Counted from the first letter of the stretch, positions 43,419-52,900 are shown. The stretch is DNA of 64,000 bases from Nocardiopsis metallicus (GCF_014201115.1 NZ_JACHDO010000001.1:4836001-4900000); one strand, 5' to 3'. Numbers and translations: made by a program. The notes: generated by a model not told the origin, from the letters alone.

Positions 43419-44359
43419 ACCTTCGGGAGTCGGGGAGCTGGTTCAACTGGATCGGTATCTGAAGCCATTACCCACCAGTCACCGTCGATGAACGCCTTCG
43501 GTTTTACCCCGGGTCGGCCCTCGGCGCTGCGTGCCACCTGCACCGAAACGAACTCGCCCGGACCGGGCACAGGCAGACCCAGCTGTTCGGCGATGGTGCC
43601 GTGCTCTTTGTACTGCCCGAGAATGATGATCCCCTCCGGACGGAGGCTGGAGCGGGAGCCGCCGTTGCCCCTGACCCGCTTCATGTAGTCCTCCTGCTGG
43701 GCGACCGTGGCCACGACCGCCCGACGGATAGGGATTCCCTGAGCCCGCCGGAACAGTTCATCGACCCTCTTGGTCCCGTGCTTGGGGGCGAAGATCGCCT
43801 CGACATCCCCTGCGGGCAGATGCAGCAGGGCATTCACCGGCAGCTGTGCATCAGAGAAGAGCCACCGTACGGACGCCCGCCCCTGCTTGTTCAGGGTCCG
43901 CTTGGCATCACGGTTGCTACTACTGTTCAACAACCCCTCATTCGCCCGGACGAGACCCGCCCACCAGCGCGAATCGGTATCGCTGGCCCACAGTACGAGA
44001 CAAAGCTTGCCCACTGCCTCAGGCGGGATCATCCACGCACCGCGCTTCTGGGAGTACTTGCAGTCGACATCGATGCCGCAGATGCGGTAGTCCAGTTCCT
44101 CGCCTCCCGGGAAGTCGAACTCACGCTGGAGGTTGATCTCGACAAGGGTTCCGAAGTGCGTCTTCTCGGTCTTGAGAAGCTGGTCCCACCGATAGCGCCC
44201 TGTGTGCTGCCCGTCAAGGAGCATGTCGAAGGTACGGCGCAGGGCATCGGCGAAACGGCGGCCATGCGGATCGAGCGCAAGCAGATACCGGGCGACACGG
44301 CCGAGTTCCGGGTCCGCATCTCCACCCGGCTGCGGGGAGGGGGTATCGAAGGAGTACAC
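43415..44359 (-). CDS. Type IIE restriction endonuclease, NaeI family
   Basis: 314 residues, collinear with NaeI over its length: LLDGQHTGRYRWDQLLKTEKTH, then the PD-(D/E)xK centre E74, D90, D99-C-K101, and a C-terminal topoisomerase-like effector domain including VATVAQQEDYMKRVRG and RPEGIIILGQ. The leucine of NaeI position 43, whose change to lysine turns NaeI into a topoisomerase, aligns with L47 here, so endonuclease activity is expected. Predicted site GCCGGC. Alignment is from memory. Confidence 0.9.
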   Translation of the reverse strand: MYSFDTPSPQPGGDADPELGRVARYLLALDPHGRRFADALRRTFDMLLDGQHTGRYRWDQLLKTEKTHFGTLVEINLQREFDFPGGEELDYRICGIDVDCKYSQKRGAWMIPPEAVGKLCLVLWASDTDSRWWAGLVRANEGLLNSSSNRDAKRTLNKQGRASVRWLFSDAQLPVNALLHLPAGDVEAIFAPKHGTKRVDELFRRAQGIPIRRAVVATVAQQEDYMKRVRGNGGSRSSLRPEGIIILGQYKEHGTIAEQLGLPVPGPGEFVSVQVARSAEGRPGVKPKAFIDGDWWVMASDTDPVEPAPRLPKV

Positions 44360-44453
44360 CTATGGGAGATTAGCGGTATCCGGTCCACACTCCCCTACTG
44401 CTCAGGGGCAGACGAGCCCGGTCATACCTGTTATGCCCAGGCAGGGTGGACTC

Positions 44454-45692
44454 TCAAAGTTCGGACGAACGGTTAGGGAATGAGGTCTGCAGCCACTCCC
44501 GAACGCCCTCGGGCGAGCTGAAACCGCGTGACTTCAGAAGATCGACAATGTCCTTGCCGCAGATGAGGACCACAGGGTGACGGTCGTCGCGCACCTCTTG
44601 GTATGCCTGGGAATTGAAGTAGGAAGTCGTGACGAAGACACCGAACTGGCGGTTGCGGATACGCGAGATCAGTCTGGATACATCCCGCACACCTACGGAG
44701 GTTTCAGGTCCGTAGCACTTGGCTTCCAGAGCGAATTCGACCGGGACTGGGTCAGCGCCGGGTCCGAGCATGTACTGGCCGATGGCGTCGCGTCCTCCAT
44801 CCCTGGTCGGCGGTGTGACCTCGCACTGGCCTGTCGCAGGGGCCTGCATCCTCCAGAGGGCTACAGCACACTCTTCGAAGGCGTGCCAGCGACCCCTGAA
44901 GTACTCGGTGACCTCCGAGAGGAGCACCCGGTCGGCCTGCGCCGGGGTCTGTTCGACCCGGCTGCGCGTGTTCACGGTGGCGGGAGCTGTCAGTGCCTGA
45001 TAATGACGGGCTTTGACCCAGGACAGCCAGACATCTGGGGCATGCGGCCCTGTCGTCTTCCCCTCAGCCAGCTCATTGATCCATGACCGGGTGACGCGGG
45101 CAGTGTCCAGGACGGTGAAGATTGCCCGGTAGTTCTGGAAGCGCTGGCCTCGTGTGCTCCGCCACAGGGCGACAAGTTCATCGTCGGAGGACAGGCCCGC
45201 TGCACCTGGCGCGAGAAGGCCCCGGAAGCGTACGTCTCGCCCCCTCCCCGCCTTCTGAAAGAGCAGGAACGGTGGAATCCGATCCCTTTCATCGGCACTC
45301 CCCGAAGCTGCTGCGAATACGTCGCGAAGCAAGAGGTTCCCGCCTCGCGGGGTTTGATGGAGGTCGAGTCCAGGACGCCGGTTGTCCCCGTAGTAGGTGA
45401 ATCGTCCTGTCTGGACATCAAGGTCGTCCGGCCAGTCAGGCTCCTGAGTCGAGCTATAGAGCACAGCAAGCTTGACGGTCCCCTTCCGGGGGGAACCCAT
45501 CATCCGGAAACCGCCTTGGTTGCCGACCTTGGCGATACGGGCGATCGGGTCATCACCGCTGTTGCCTGATGCTCCGCCCTGGTAAACGGCATCTAGGTGG
45601 AGGTCGCTCTCCGCAAGCCCGGAGAAGGGGAATGTGCGCTCACCGCTTGCTGGCATGACGCGTACCTTATCGGCGGACACAGGATGATTCAT
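44454..45692 (-). CDS. Modification-dependent restriction endonuclease, AspBHI/Mrr type
   Basis: 412 residues. The N-terminal half (VKLAVLYSSTQEPDWPDDLD...TGRFTYYGDNR...GGNLLLRDVF) matches the SRA-like modified-cytosine-binding domain of AspBHI-type enzymes. The C-terminal half is an Mrr catalytic domain with DGGRDAIGQY and LEAKCYG (D...ExK). Type IV enzymes cut DNA carrying foreign 5-methylcytosine. It lies upstream of and in the same direction as the NaeI-type gene (94-bp gap). Confidence 0.85.
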   Translation of the reverse strand: MNHPVSADKVRVMPASGERTFPFSGLAESDLHLDAVYQGGASGNSGDDPIARIAKVGNQGGFRMMGSPRKGTVKLAVLYSSTQEPDWPDDLDVQTGRFTYYGDNRRPGLDLHQTPRGGNLLLRDVFAAASGSADERDRIPPFLLFQKAGRGRDVRFRGLLAPGAAGLSSDDELVALWRSTRGQRFQNYRAIFTVLDTARVTRSWINELAEGKTTGPHAPDVWLSWVKARHYQALTAPATVNTRSRVEQTPAQADRVLLSEVTEYFRGRWHAFEECAVALWRMQAPATGQCEVTPPTRDGGRDAIGQYMLGPGADPVPVEFALEAKCYGPETSVGVRDVSRLISRIRNRQFGVFVTTSYFNSQAYQEVRDDRHPVVLICGKDIVDLLKSRGFSSPEGVREWLQTSFPNRSSEL

Positions 45693-46035
45693 AATCTTCT
45701 GTGCTGATTTCCCCCTTTGGACAGGTTCTTATCCTGAGAGCGGGTTCCTCGTGTACCCGGTCAGCCCTCAGGCCCGGTGTACAGCCCGGGCACGGGGCAC
45801 CCCCGGCCCACATTCCGACCTAGGAGTACGCAACAGCGACCCGTCCACCATGGGGAGCGCGGGCGAGGGGACGTTGTCCGCCGTGGCACGGGGCGCAGTC
45901 TCGGTCCCGGCCACGCTCTCCCACCCCCTTGCGAACGAGGCGCTCCCGGCAAAACACGTGGAGTAACGTTCCGGATCACTGTTAGCGTCGGCAAAATCCC
46001 AGCGGCCCCAGGGCCCTGACGGAAGCGGACCGCCC
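45693..46035. other. Divergent promoter region between restriction island and MFS gene
   Basis: 343 bp without a credible gene. The first 40 bp are relatively AT-rich and probably hold the promoter of the minus-strand nuclease gene. No clear operator or hairpin is seen. Confidence 0.5.
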
Positions 46036-47367
46036 ATGGCCTCCACACCCCCTGCCGGTGAACCCTCCCCGACCGAACCCGCGGCCGCCGCCCCAGCGCC
46101 GCCGGAAGACCCCCCGCCCGCTCCCCCGACGCCCCCGCCCGGCACCGCAGGCGGCCGGTTCCCGCTCCTGGCCCGGCTCAGCGTCTACACGCTGGTCGGC
46201 ATCGCGGCCGACTTCGCGTTCGGCGCGGTCTTCGTCACCGTGATCCTCGCGCGCGGCGCCGATCCCTGGATGGTCGGCGCGATCCTCGCCGGGGGACACC
46301 TGATCGGCCTGGTCATGGAGGCGCCCAGCGGCGCCCTGGGCGACCGGTACGGCCACCGGCGGCTGCTGACGCTCGGCCTGCTGGTGTGGGGTACGGGATT
46401 CGTGGCCCTCGGGCTGGCCGACGGGCTCGCGCTCACAGTGGTGGGCGTGTGCCTGGGCAACACCGGGATGTCGCTCAAGTCCGGCACCCTCAACGCGATC
46501 CTGATCAACCGGGTCGGCGAGCACGACCGGAACGACCGCATCACGCGGATCGTCCGGGTCGGGGCGATCTCCACCCGGGTGGGTTCGGTGCTGGGCGCGG
46601 CCTCGGTGATGGTGGCGGGGACGTGGGTCACCGCGGACACGATGATCGCCGTGGGCGGTGTTCTGGTGCTGCTGCTGGCGGTGCTGGCCCCGGTGTGCTT
46701 CCCGCCGACCCCGGCCCAGCCGGACCGGCGGATCGGGACGATCGTGCTGGAGTCGGTGCTGCTGGTGGCCACCCGGCGGTTCGTTCCCCTGGTGGTGCTG
46801 GCGCTGTCCCTGATGTCCGCCACCATGCTGCTCGTGGTGTCCTGGCAGCCGATGCTGCTGGCCGAGTACGGCGGCGAGGACGTGCGGCTGAACGGTCTGG
46901 TGATGCTGCTGATGACGGTGTCCCTGACCGCCGGGGCGGTCTGCGCGCGCTGGGTGAACCGGGACCGCCCGCACGTGTGGGGACCCGTGGCCTCGATGGG
47001 GATCGGGCTGCCGCTGGTCCTGGCCGCTTGGGATGTGGTCCCGCTGGTCGCGGGGCTGGTGGTGGCGGAGTTCCTGATCGGGTTGGGCGGTGTGCTGTCC
47101 GGGGTGTGGGCGCAGTTGATGTTCACCGACGCCAACCGGAACACCATGTTCTCGGCGGTGACGGTGGTGACCCTGCTCGGAAGTGCGCTCACGACCAGTT
47201 CGTTCGGCTGGATGTGGGACCTGTGGGGCATCCCCGCCGCGGTGTCCGTGCTGGCGGTGTTCGCCTTCGTGTGCGCGCTGGTCGCGCTGTTCCTGGCCCG
47301 GGCCTTCCCGGAGTCCGCGGACTTCACCTGGGCGGTTCGGCAGAACCGGACCGCCGCCCGGGGCTGA
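46036..47367 (+). CDS. MFS transporter with proline-rich N-terminus
   Basis: 443 residues with about 12 transmembrane helices; the motif GALGDRYGHRR follows helix 2. The first 40 residues are a Pro/Ala-rich cytoplasmic tail, unusual for the family. Substrate unknown. The nitronate-monooxygenase-type gene lies 102 bp downstream and may be co-transcribed. Confidence 0.88.
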   Translation: MASTPPAGEPSPTEPAAAAPAPPEDPPPAPPTPPPGTAGGRFPLLARLSVYTLVGIAADFAFGAVFVTVILARGADPWMVGAILAGGHLIGLVMEAPSGALGDRYGHRRLLTLGLLVWGTGFVALGLADGLALTVVGVCLGNTGMSLKSGTLNAILINRVGEHDRNDRITRIVRVGAISTRVGSVLGAASVMVAGTWVTADTMIAVGGVLVLLLAVLAPVCFPPTPAQPDRRIGTIVLESVLLVATRRFVPLVVLALSLMSATMLLVVSWQPMLLAEYGGEDVRLNGLVMLLMTVSLTAGAVCARWVNRDRPHVWGPVASMGIGLPLVLAAWDVVPLVAGLVVAEFLIGLGGVLSGVWAQLMFTDANRNTMFSAVTVVTLLGSALTTSSFGWMWDLWGIPAAVSVLAVFAFVCALVALFLARAFPESADFTWAVRQNRTAARG

Positions 47368-47469
47368 GCGCACCTCCTGTTAGCGTGCGGCCGTGATGAA
47401 CGTCCGGCCGCGGATGACACGTCCCGATCCGGTGCGCGGCCCCGTTCGCGAGTGAGAAGGCGAGACACC

Positions 47470-48507
47470 ATGAACCTGCCCGAGCTCCTCAGGGCCCGTC
47501 CGATCCTGCAGGCCCCGATGGCCGGGGGCACCTCCACCCCCGCCCTGGTGCACGCCGTGTCCGGGGCGGGCGGGCTGGGTTGGCTCGCCGCCGGGTACCT
47601 GTCCGCCCAGGCGCTGGCCGAACAGATCGACGCGGTCCGGGAGCTGGGCACCGAGGTGTTCGGCGTGAACGTGTTCGTGCCCTCCGGCTCCCCCGCACCC
47701 GCGCCCCTGGTCGAGTCCTACCGGGCCGAATTGGCCGAGGACGCCCGCCGCCTCGGGGTGGAGGTCGGCCCGGCCACCTACGACGACGACGCGTGGGAGG
47801 CCAAAGTCGACCTGCTGGTGTCCGCCCCCGTCCCGGTCGTCAGCTTCACGTTCGGCTGTCCGTCCGCCGCGGTCCTGGAACGACTGCGGGAGGCGGGGAC
47901 CGCGGCTGTCGTCACCGCCACCACCGTCGATGAGGCGCGGACCGCGGTGGCCCGGGGCGCGGACGGGGTGTGTGTCCAGGGGGTGGAGGCCGGCGGGCAC
48001 CGCGCCACCTTCGATCCCGCGCACGGCGACGACCAGCCGCTGTTGGAACTGCTGCCCGAGGTCGTGCGTGCGGTGGAGGTGCCGGTGATCGCGGCCGGGG
48101 GCCTCATGACCGGCGCTGACATCGCCGCCGCCCGGGCCGCCGGGGCGGCCGCCGTCCAGCTGGGCACGGCCTTCCTGCGCTGCCCGGAGAGCGGCGCCCA
48201 GCCCGCGCACAAGGCCGCGCTGGCCGACCCCGCCTTCACCGGGACCGCGCTGACCCGGGCGTTCACCGGGCGCCCGGCCCGGGGCCTGAGCAACCGTTTC
48301 ATGCGTGAGCACGGTGGCGCTCCTACGGCCTACCCCGAGGTGCACCACATGACCAGGCCGCTGCGGGCCGCGGCGGCCAAGGCCGCCCACCCCGAGGGCA
48401 TGGCCCTGTGGGCGGGCACGGGTTTCCGGCAGGCCGTGGAGCTGTCCGCCGCCGACCTGGTCGCCAAGCTCCAGGCCGAGACCGCCGAGGCGGGCGCCCG
48501 CTTCTGA
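47470..48507 (+). CDS. Nitronate monooxygenase-family FMN enzyme
   Basis: 345 residues, TIM-barrel flavoenzyme: the N-terminal ILQAPMAGGTSTPAL, central GVCVQGVEAGGHRA with the His used in nitronate oxidation, and PVIAAGGLMTGADIAAARAAGAAAVQLGTAF for FMN phosphate binding. It detoxifies alkyl nitronates or 3-nitropropionate, or acts as a related enoyl reductase. ATG at 47470 is chosen over 47452. Confidence 0.92.
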   Translation: MNLPELLRARPILQAPMAGGTSTPALVHAVSGAGGLGWLAAGYLSAQALAEQIDAVRELGTEVFGVNVFVPSGSPAPAPLVESYRAELAEDARRLGVEVGPATYDDDAWEAKVDLLVSAPVPVVSFTFGCPSAAVLERLREAGTAAVVTATTVDEARTAVARGADGVCVQGVEAGGHRATFDPAHGDDQPLLELLPEVVRAVEVPVIAAGGLMTGADIAAARAAGAAAVQLGTAFLRCPESGAQPAHKAALADPAFTGTALTRAFTGRPARGLSNRFMREHGGAPTAYPEVHHMTRPLRAAAAKAAHPEGMALWAGTGFRQAVELSAADLVAKLQAETAEAGARF

Positions 48508-48518
48508 CAGCCCTCCCT

Positions 48519-48873
48519 CCCCGGTGATCTTGCTACCAGAGGCGATTTCGGCGCCCTCGACTTTCGTGGTTTTCGAAGTTTTGTCAGGTTGTGTTGCCTA
48601 ATGACCGTTATGTCTGGCGGCTCTCGATGAAGTGCCCTGGCTCCGTGGGGCTCACGGACCAGGGGGCGCGCAGGCTCTAGACACGGCATCCGTCCAGGCC
48701 AGTTGGGCTGCTATGCCCACGTTTGCCAGTGGTCGAACGCTCATGTCGCCTTCGGATACATCAATACCGGCGAACTAGGCAGAGCGGCAGATAAAGGACA
48801 TAAGTTCCCATAGTTCCAGAAAGCGCGAAAGTCGAGGGCGCCGAACTTGCTCCTGGTAGCAAGATCACCGGGG
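48519..48873. repeat. MITE-like 355-bp element with 48-bp inverted ends (palindrome family)
   Basis: The ends, CCCCGGTGATCTTGCTACCA...TTCGGCGCCCTCGACTTTCG (48519-48566) and its mirror (48826-48873), match at 44 of 48 positions. The 259-bp interior is less GC-rich than the flanks, has no credible gene, and contains a hairpin near 48635-48665 (CCCTGG...CCAGGG). The outer core is shared with the 60-bp palindrome at 18911. No clear target duplication was found. Confidence 0.85.
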
Positions 48874-48931
48874 GTCGGGGGCCCGCTGATGGCTGAACGT
48901 CTCGTGGAGATCCTCGGCTGAGTCCTGATTC

Positions 48932-49001
48932 CTGAGCCCCGAGCCCTGAGCCCCGAGCCCTGAGCCCCGAGCCCTGAGCCCCGAGCCCTGAGCTCCGAGT
49001 C
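48932..49001. repeat. 14-bp tandem repeats (CTGAGCCCCGAGCC)
   Basis: Four exact units from 48932 to 48987 and a fifth diverged one to 49001. Each unit is itself two near-identical 7-mers (CTGAGCC, CCGAGCC). Located just upstream of the HPr-kinase-fold gene. With the preceding element it accounts for the 548-bp gene-free stretch 48508-49055. Confidence 0.95.
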
Positions 49002-49055
49002 GTGAGTCCGGGGTGCCTTCCCGTCCGGGGAGGCGGCCCGGATAGCTTCGGGCGC

Positions 49056-50081
49056 GTGAGTCTTCGCCTGACCTACCTCGACACCCGCGTGGACGTCCGC
49101 TTCGCCGCAGGCTCGGACCTCACCGAAACCCTGCGCTTCCTGGGCAGCCACGTCACCTCGGGCCCGATCCCACCGGACGGCCCGGCACCGCTGGCCACCC
49201 TGTACGTGGCGGCCGAACCCGCCCGCACGCCGCCGCCGGACGCCGCCTGGACCGAGGGTTTCGTCCGGCGCAGCGCGAGCGACTTCTTCACCGTCCCGGC
49301 CCGGCTGGCTTCCGCCAGGGGGCTGGAGTACGTGGAGTGCCACCGGAGCGGTACCCGGTTCGTGTTCGACGCCGCCGAGCGCCGTATCGACGTGACCGTC
49401 ACCGACCGGACCGCCCTGGAACCGGTCGAGCTGCTCCGGGAGCTGTTCCTGAAGGACCAGGAGAACCGGGGCGCGGTGGTCCTGCACGCCACCGCCGCGC
49501 ACCGCGGCGGCACCGCGGTCCTGGTGGTCGGGGCCAAGGGGTCGGGCAAGAGCACGGTGCTGCTCGAACTGGTCGAGCACCACGGCCACGAGGTCATGAG
49601 CGGTGACAAGACGGTCGCGCGCCGTCAGCCGGACGGTTCCCTGCTGGTCTCGGGCTGGCCGGACTACCCGCACCTGGGCTACGGGACCATCGCCAAGTAC
49701 CCGGGGCTGGCCGAGATCGCCGGGGCCACCGCCGAACCCGAGGGCCACGCCTTCTCGCCGTACGGCAAGTACGCCGTCGACCCGCTCCCCTTCCGCGAAC
49801 GCTTCCCGTCGGCCGCCCCGGGCCTGCGCGTCCCGGCCCGCACGGTCCTCTATCCCGGGATCGGCCCCGGCCCCACCCGCCTCACCCCTGTCGCCGGAGA
49901 CGCCGAGACCCTGGCCGCCAACACCGAGTCGGCCTTCGACGGCCCGCGCTGGCACACCTTCCTCCCGGACCTGCGCGACCGGTGGGCGGACTCCCGGGCG
50001 GGGGTCCTGACCGAACTCGCCGCGCTCCCGTCCCTGGCCCTGACCGGTGAGGGCGACCTCGCCGGGTTGAACCTTCCCTGA
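49056..50081 (+). CDS. HPr-kinase-fold ATP/GTP-binding protein
   Basis: 341 residues. The C-terminal half carries a P-loop GAKGSGKST (159-167) followed by LELVEHHGHEVMSGDKTV, the HprK/P pattern of P-loop plus acidic switch. The N-terminal half (FFTVPARLASARGLEYVECH) resembles the N-terminal regions of orphan HprK-like proteins in actinobacteria. Not a canonical HPr kinase, and it is far from the PTS genes. GTG at 49056 is the likely start. Substrate unknown. Confidence 0.75.
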   Translation: MSLRLTYLDTRVDVRFAAGSDLTETLRFLGSHVTSGPIPPDGPAPLATLYVAAEPARTPPPDAAWTEGFVRRSASDFFTVPARLASARGLEYVECHRSGTRFVFDAAERRIDVTVTDRTALEPVELLRELFLKDQENRGAVVLHATAAHRGGTAVLVVGAKGSGKSTVLLELVEHHGHEVMSGDKTVARRQPDGSLLVSGWPDYPHLGYGTIAKYPGLAEIAGATAEPEGHAFSPYGKYAVDPLPFRERFPSAAPGLRVPARTVLYPGIGPGPTRLTPVAGDAETLAANTESAFDGPRWHTFLPDLRDRWADSRAGVLTELAALPSLALTGEGDLAGLNLP

Positions 50082-50241
50082 GCGCTCCCGGATTTGCCAG
50101 AGGCGGAGGTCAGGGTGGCGGCGCCCTGCGCGATCCCCTGCCCCTGCGCCTCCCCAAACCGGACCTACCAGTTGGTAACAATTAGGAACGGGGGACACTG
50201 AGATCTAGAGCACGTGAGCCAGGACACCCTATGGTTCCGTC

Positions 50242-52770
50242 ATGGGTGTATTGCGGAAGCGTGTCCTGCTTCGTGTTCTTCTGGGCCTTGTCGCCACTGT
50301 TGCGTCTCTTGCGTTGATCGCATCGCTTCTGGGTGTTTGGGCGGTGCGGAAGTCGTTCCCGACGACCTCCGGGGAGCTAACCCTCTCCGAGCTCAGCGCG
50401 CCGGTGACGGTGCTGCGGGACGAGTACGGCGTGGCGCACGTGTACTCGGACAACGCCGAGGACCTGTTCACCGCCCAGGGGTTCACGCACGCCCAGGACC
50501 GCTTCTGGGAGATGGACTTCCGCCGCCACGTCACGGCCGGGCGCACCGCCGAGCTCTTCGGTGAGGGACAGGTGGAGACCGACGTCTACCTGCGCACCAT
50601 GGGCTGGAGACGGGTCGCCGAGCAGGAGTACGACCTCCTCGAGGAGGACACCCGGCGCTACCTGGACGCCTACGCGGCCGGGGTGAACGCCTGGATCGAC
50701 GACAACCAGGGGCTTTCGGCCAGCCTGGAGTACGGGCTGCTCGGGATCACCGCGGACGACTACACCGTGGAGCCCTGGACGCCCGCGGACAGCCTCGCCT
50801 GGCTCAAGGCCATGGCCTGGGACCTGGGCGGCAACCTCCAGGCGGAGACCGAGCGCGCCCAGCTGCTCGCCAAGGGACTCGACCGGGACATGATCGAGGA
50901 GCTCTTCCCGGCCTACCCGACCGAACTGCACGCACCCATCACCGACACCGAGGAGCACAACGGGGCCGAGGCCGGAGCCGAGGCCGACCTGGGCCGCGCC
51001 CCCGAGCTTCCGGAGGAAGCCCTCGCCGCGCTGGACGGGCTCTCCGACATCCACGCGGCCATCCCCGACCTCCTGGGGCCCTCCACCAGCCCCGACCTGG
51101 GCTCCAACTCCTGGGTGGTCTCCGGAGAGCACACAGAGACCGGCTCGCCGCTGCTGACCAACGACCCCCACCTGGGCGCCTCCATGCCCTCCACCTGGTA
51201 CCAGATGGGCCTGCACTGCACGGAGCTCACCGAGGCCTGCCCCTTCGACGTGAGCGGCTTCAGCTTCTCCGGCCTACCCGGGGTGATCATCGGCCAGAAC
51301 GAGTCCATCGCCTGGGGCTTCACCAACCTCAACCCCGACGTCATGGACCTGTACCTGGAGCAGGTCGACGGCGACGAGTACGTGGTGGACGGCGAGCAGC
51401 GACCGCTGGACGTCATCGAGGAGACCATCGTGGTCTCCGGCGGCGCCGACCGCGACCTCACCATCCGTTCCACCCACCGGGGCCCGATCCTGTCGACCAC
51501 CGCCACCGGGTCCAACCTGAGCGAGATCGGCCAGAACCCGGGCGAGGGCGACGACGCCCCCTACCAGGTGTCCCTGCGCTGGACCGCGCTCCAGCCCGGC
51601 ACCGCCGCCGACGCCATCTTCGACATGAACCAGGCCCGCGACTGGGACGGGTTCCGCGGTGCGGCGAGCAAGTTCGACGTGCCCTCGCAGAACCTCGTCT
51701 ACGCGGACAACGAGGGCAACATCGGCTACCAGGCGCCCGGCCTGGTCCCGGTCCGAGGCGAGGGCGACGGCCGCTGGCCCGCCCCCGGCTGGGTCTCGGA
51801 CTACGACTGGGAGGAGGAGTTCCTGCCCTTCGAGGAGCTCCCCAGCGTCTACAACCCCGAGTCGGGGGTGATCGTCACCGCCAACCAGTCGGTGGTGGAC
51901 GAGGACTACCAGCACTTCCTGACCGCCGACTGGGACTACGGCTACCGAGGCCAGCGCATCAACGACCTGATCGGCGAGGCGATCGCCGACGGCCCGGTGG
52001 GCGTGGCCGACATGGAGCGGATCCTGATGGACTCCCACCACGGGGCCGCCGTCGCGATCACCCCGTACCTGCTGGACGCGGACGTGGCCGGGACCACCGC
52101 CGAGGCGCAGGCCCTGCTGGCGGACTGGGACCACTTCAACGAGCCCGACTCCGCCGGGGCCGCGTTCTACAACGCCACCTGGCGCCAGCTCCTGCCGCTG
52201 CTCTTCGACGAGCTCGGTGAGCTGGACATGAACAGCAACTCGCGCGGTATGTACGTGGTGACCCGGCTCCTGGAGGACCCCGACAACGCCTGGTGGGACG
52301 GCAGCGGGGTCAGCGGCCGCGAGGCGGTGCTCGCCGCCGCCATGGACGCCGCCGTGGAAGAGCTCACCGAGCTGCTCGGCGACACCCCCGCCGACTGGCG
52401 CTGGGGCGACCTGCACACCCTCACCGCGACCCACGACTCCTTCGGCACCTCGGGGATCGGCCCGGTGGAGTGGCTGTTCAACCGCGGCCCGGTGGAGAGC
52501 TCGGGCGGTTCCAGCATCGTGAACGCGACCGGCTGGGACGCGGCCAAGGGCTACGGGATCACCGCGGTGCCGTCCATGCGCATGGTGGTGGACCTGGCCG
52601 ACCGGGACGCCTCCACGTGGATCCACCTGACCGGCAACTCCGGGCACGCCTTCCACCCCAACTACGACGACCAGCTGGAGCCGTGGGCGCGGGGCGAGAC
52701 CCTGCCCTGGGCGGTGACCGAGGAGGCGGTCCGGGAGGCCAGTACGGACGAGCTCACCCTCGTTCCGTGA
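50242..52770 (+). CDS. Penicillin acylase-family Ntn hydrolase, membrane-anchored precursor
   Basis: 842 residues. An N-terminal hydrophobic helix (about 8-36) exports or anchors the precursor. Then follow the alpha-chain motif FTHAQDRFWEMDFRRH, a spacer, and the beta-chain start at S288 in DLGSNSWVVSG, where autoproteolysis exposes the Ser nucleophile. A later NDPHL and a histidine/asparagine-rich core agree with the family. It hydrolyses amides such as beta-lactam side chains or acyl-homoserine lactones; which cannot be told. Transcribed alone, with a terminator. Confidence 0.93.
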   Translation: MGVLRKRVLLRVLLGLVATVASLALIASLLGVWAVRKSFPTTSGELTLSELSAPVTVLRDEYGVAHVYSDNAEDLFTAQGFTHAQDRFWEMDFRRHVTAGRTAELFGEGQVETDVYLRTMGWRRVAEQEYDLLEEDTRRYLDAYAAGVNAWIDDNQGLSASLEYGLLGITADDYTVEPWTPADSLAWLKAMAWDLGGNLQAETERAQLLAKGLDRDMIEELFPAYPTELHAPITDTEEHNGAEAGAEADLGRAPELPEEALAALDGLSDIHAAIPDLLGPSTSPDLGSNSWVVSGEHTETGSPLLTNDPHLGASMPSTWYQMGLHCTELTEACPFDVSGFSFSGLPGVIIGQNESIAWGFTNLNPDVMDLYLEQVDGDEYVVDGEQRPLDVIEETIVVSGGADRDLTIRSTHRGPILSTTATGSNLSEIGQNPGEGDDAPYQVSLRWTALQPGTAADAIFDMNQARDWDGFRGAASKFDVPSQNLVYADNEGNIGYQAPGLVPVRGEGDGRWPAPGWVSDYDWEEEFLPFEELPSVYNPESGVIVTANQSVVDEDYQHFLTADWDYGYRGQRINDLIGEAIADGPVGVADMERILMDSHHGAAVAITPYLLDADVAGTTAEAQALLADWDHFNEPDSAGAAFYNATWRQLLPLLFDELGELDMNSNSRGMYVVTRLLEDPDNAWWDGSGVSGREAVLAAAMDAAVEELTELLGDTPADWRWGDLHTLTATHDSFGTSGIGPVEWLFNRGPVESSGGSSIVNATGWDAAKGYGITAVPSMRMVVDLADRDASTWIHLTGNSGHAFHPNYDDQLEPWARGETLPWAVTEEAVREASTDELTLVP

Positions 52771-52824
52771 CCTGAGCCCGTGTTCCTCGGCCCGACCGCG
52801 TAACCGGGACACCCGCCGACGAAC

Positions 52825-52859
52825 CGGCCCCGGAGACGTCCCGACCGCCTCCGGGGCCG
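52825..52859. terminator. Hairpin after the acylase gene
   Basis: CGGCCCCGGAG (52825-52835) pairs exactly with CTCCGGGGCCG (52849-52859), lying between convergent genes. Confidence 0.85.
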
Positions 52860-52900
52860 TTCGCTCTCCAGCGCACGCCCGAGCTCTCCGGCGGAAAACC

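Noticed and set aside
48567..48825. Transposase remnant inside the MITE-like element
   Set aside because: I looked in all frames for DDE or other transposase motifs and found none; the interior is short and full of stops.
48932..49001. Possible CRISPR or coding repeat
   Set aside because: No spacers, and a frame through it lacks a start, ribosome site and codon bias.
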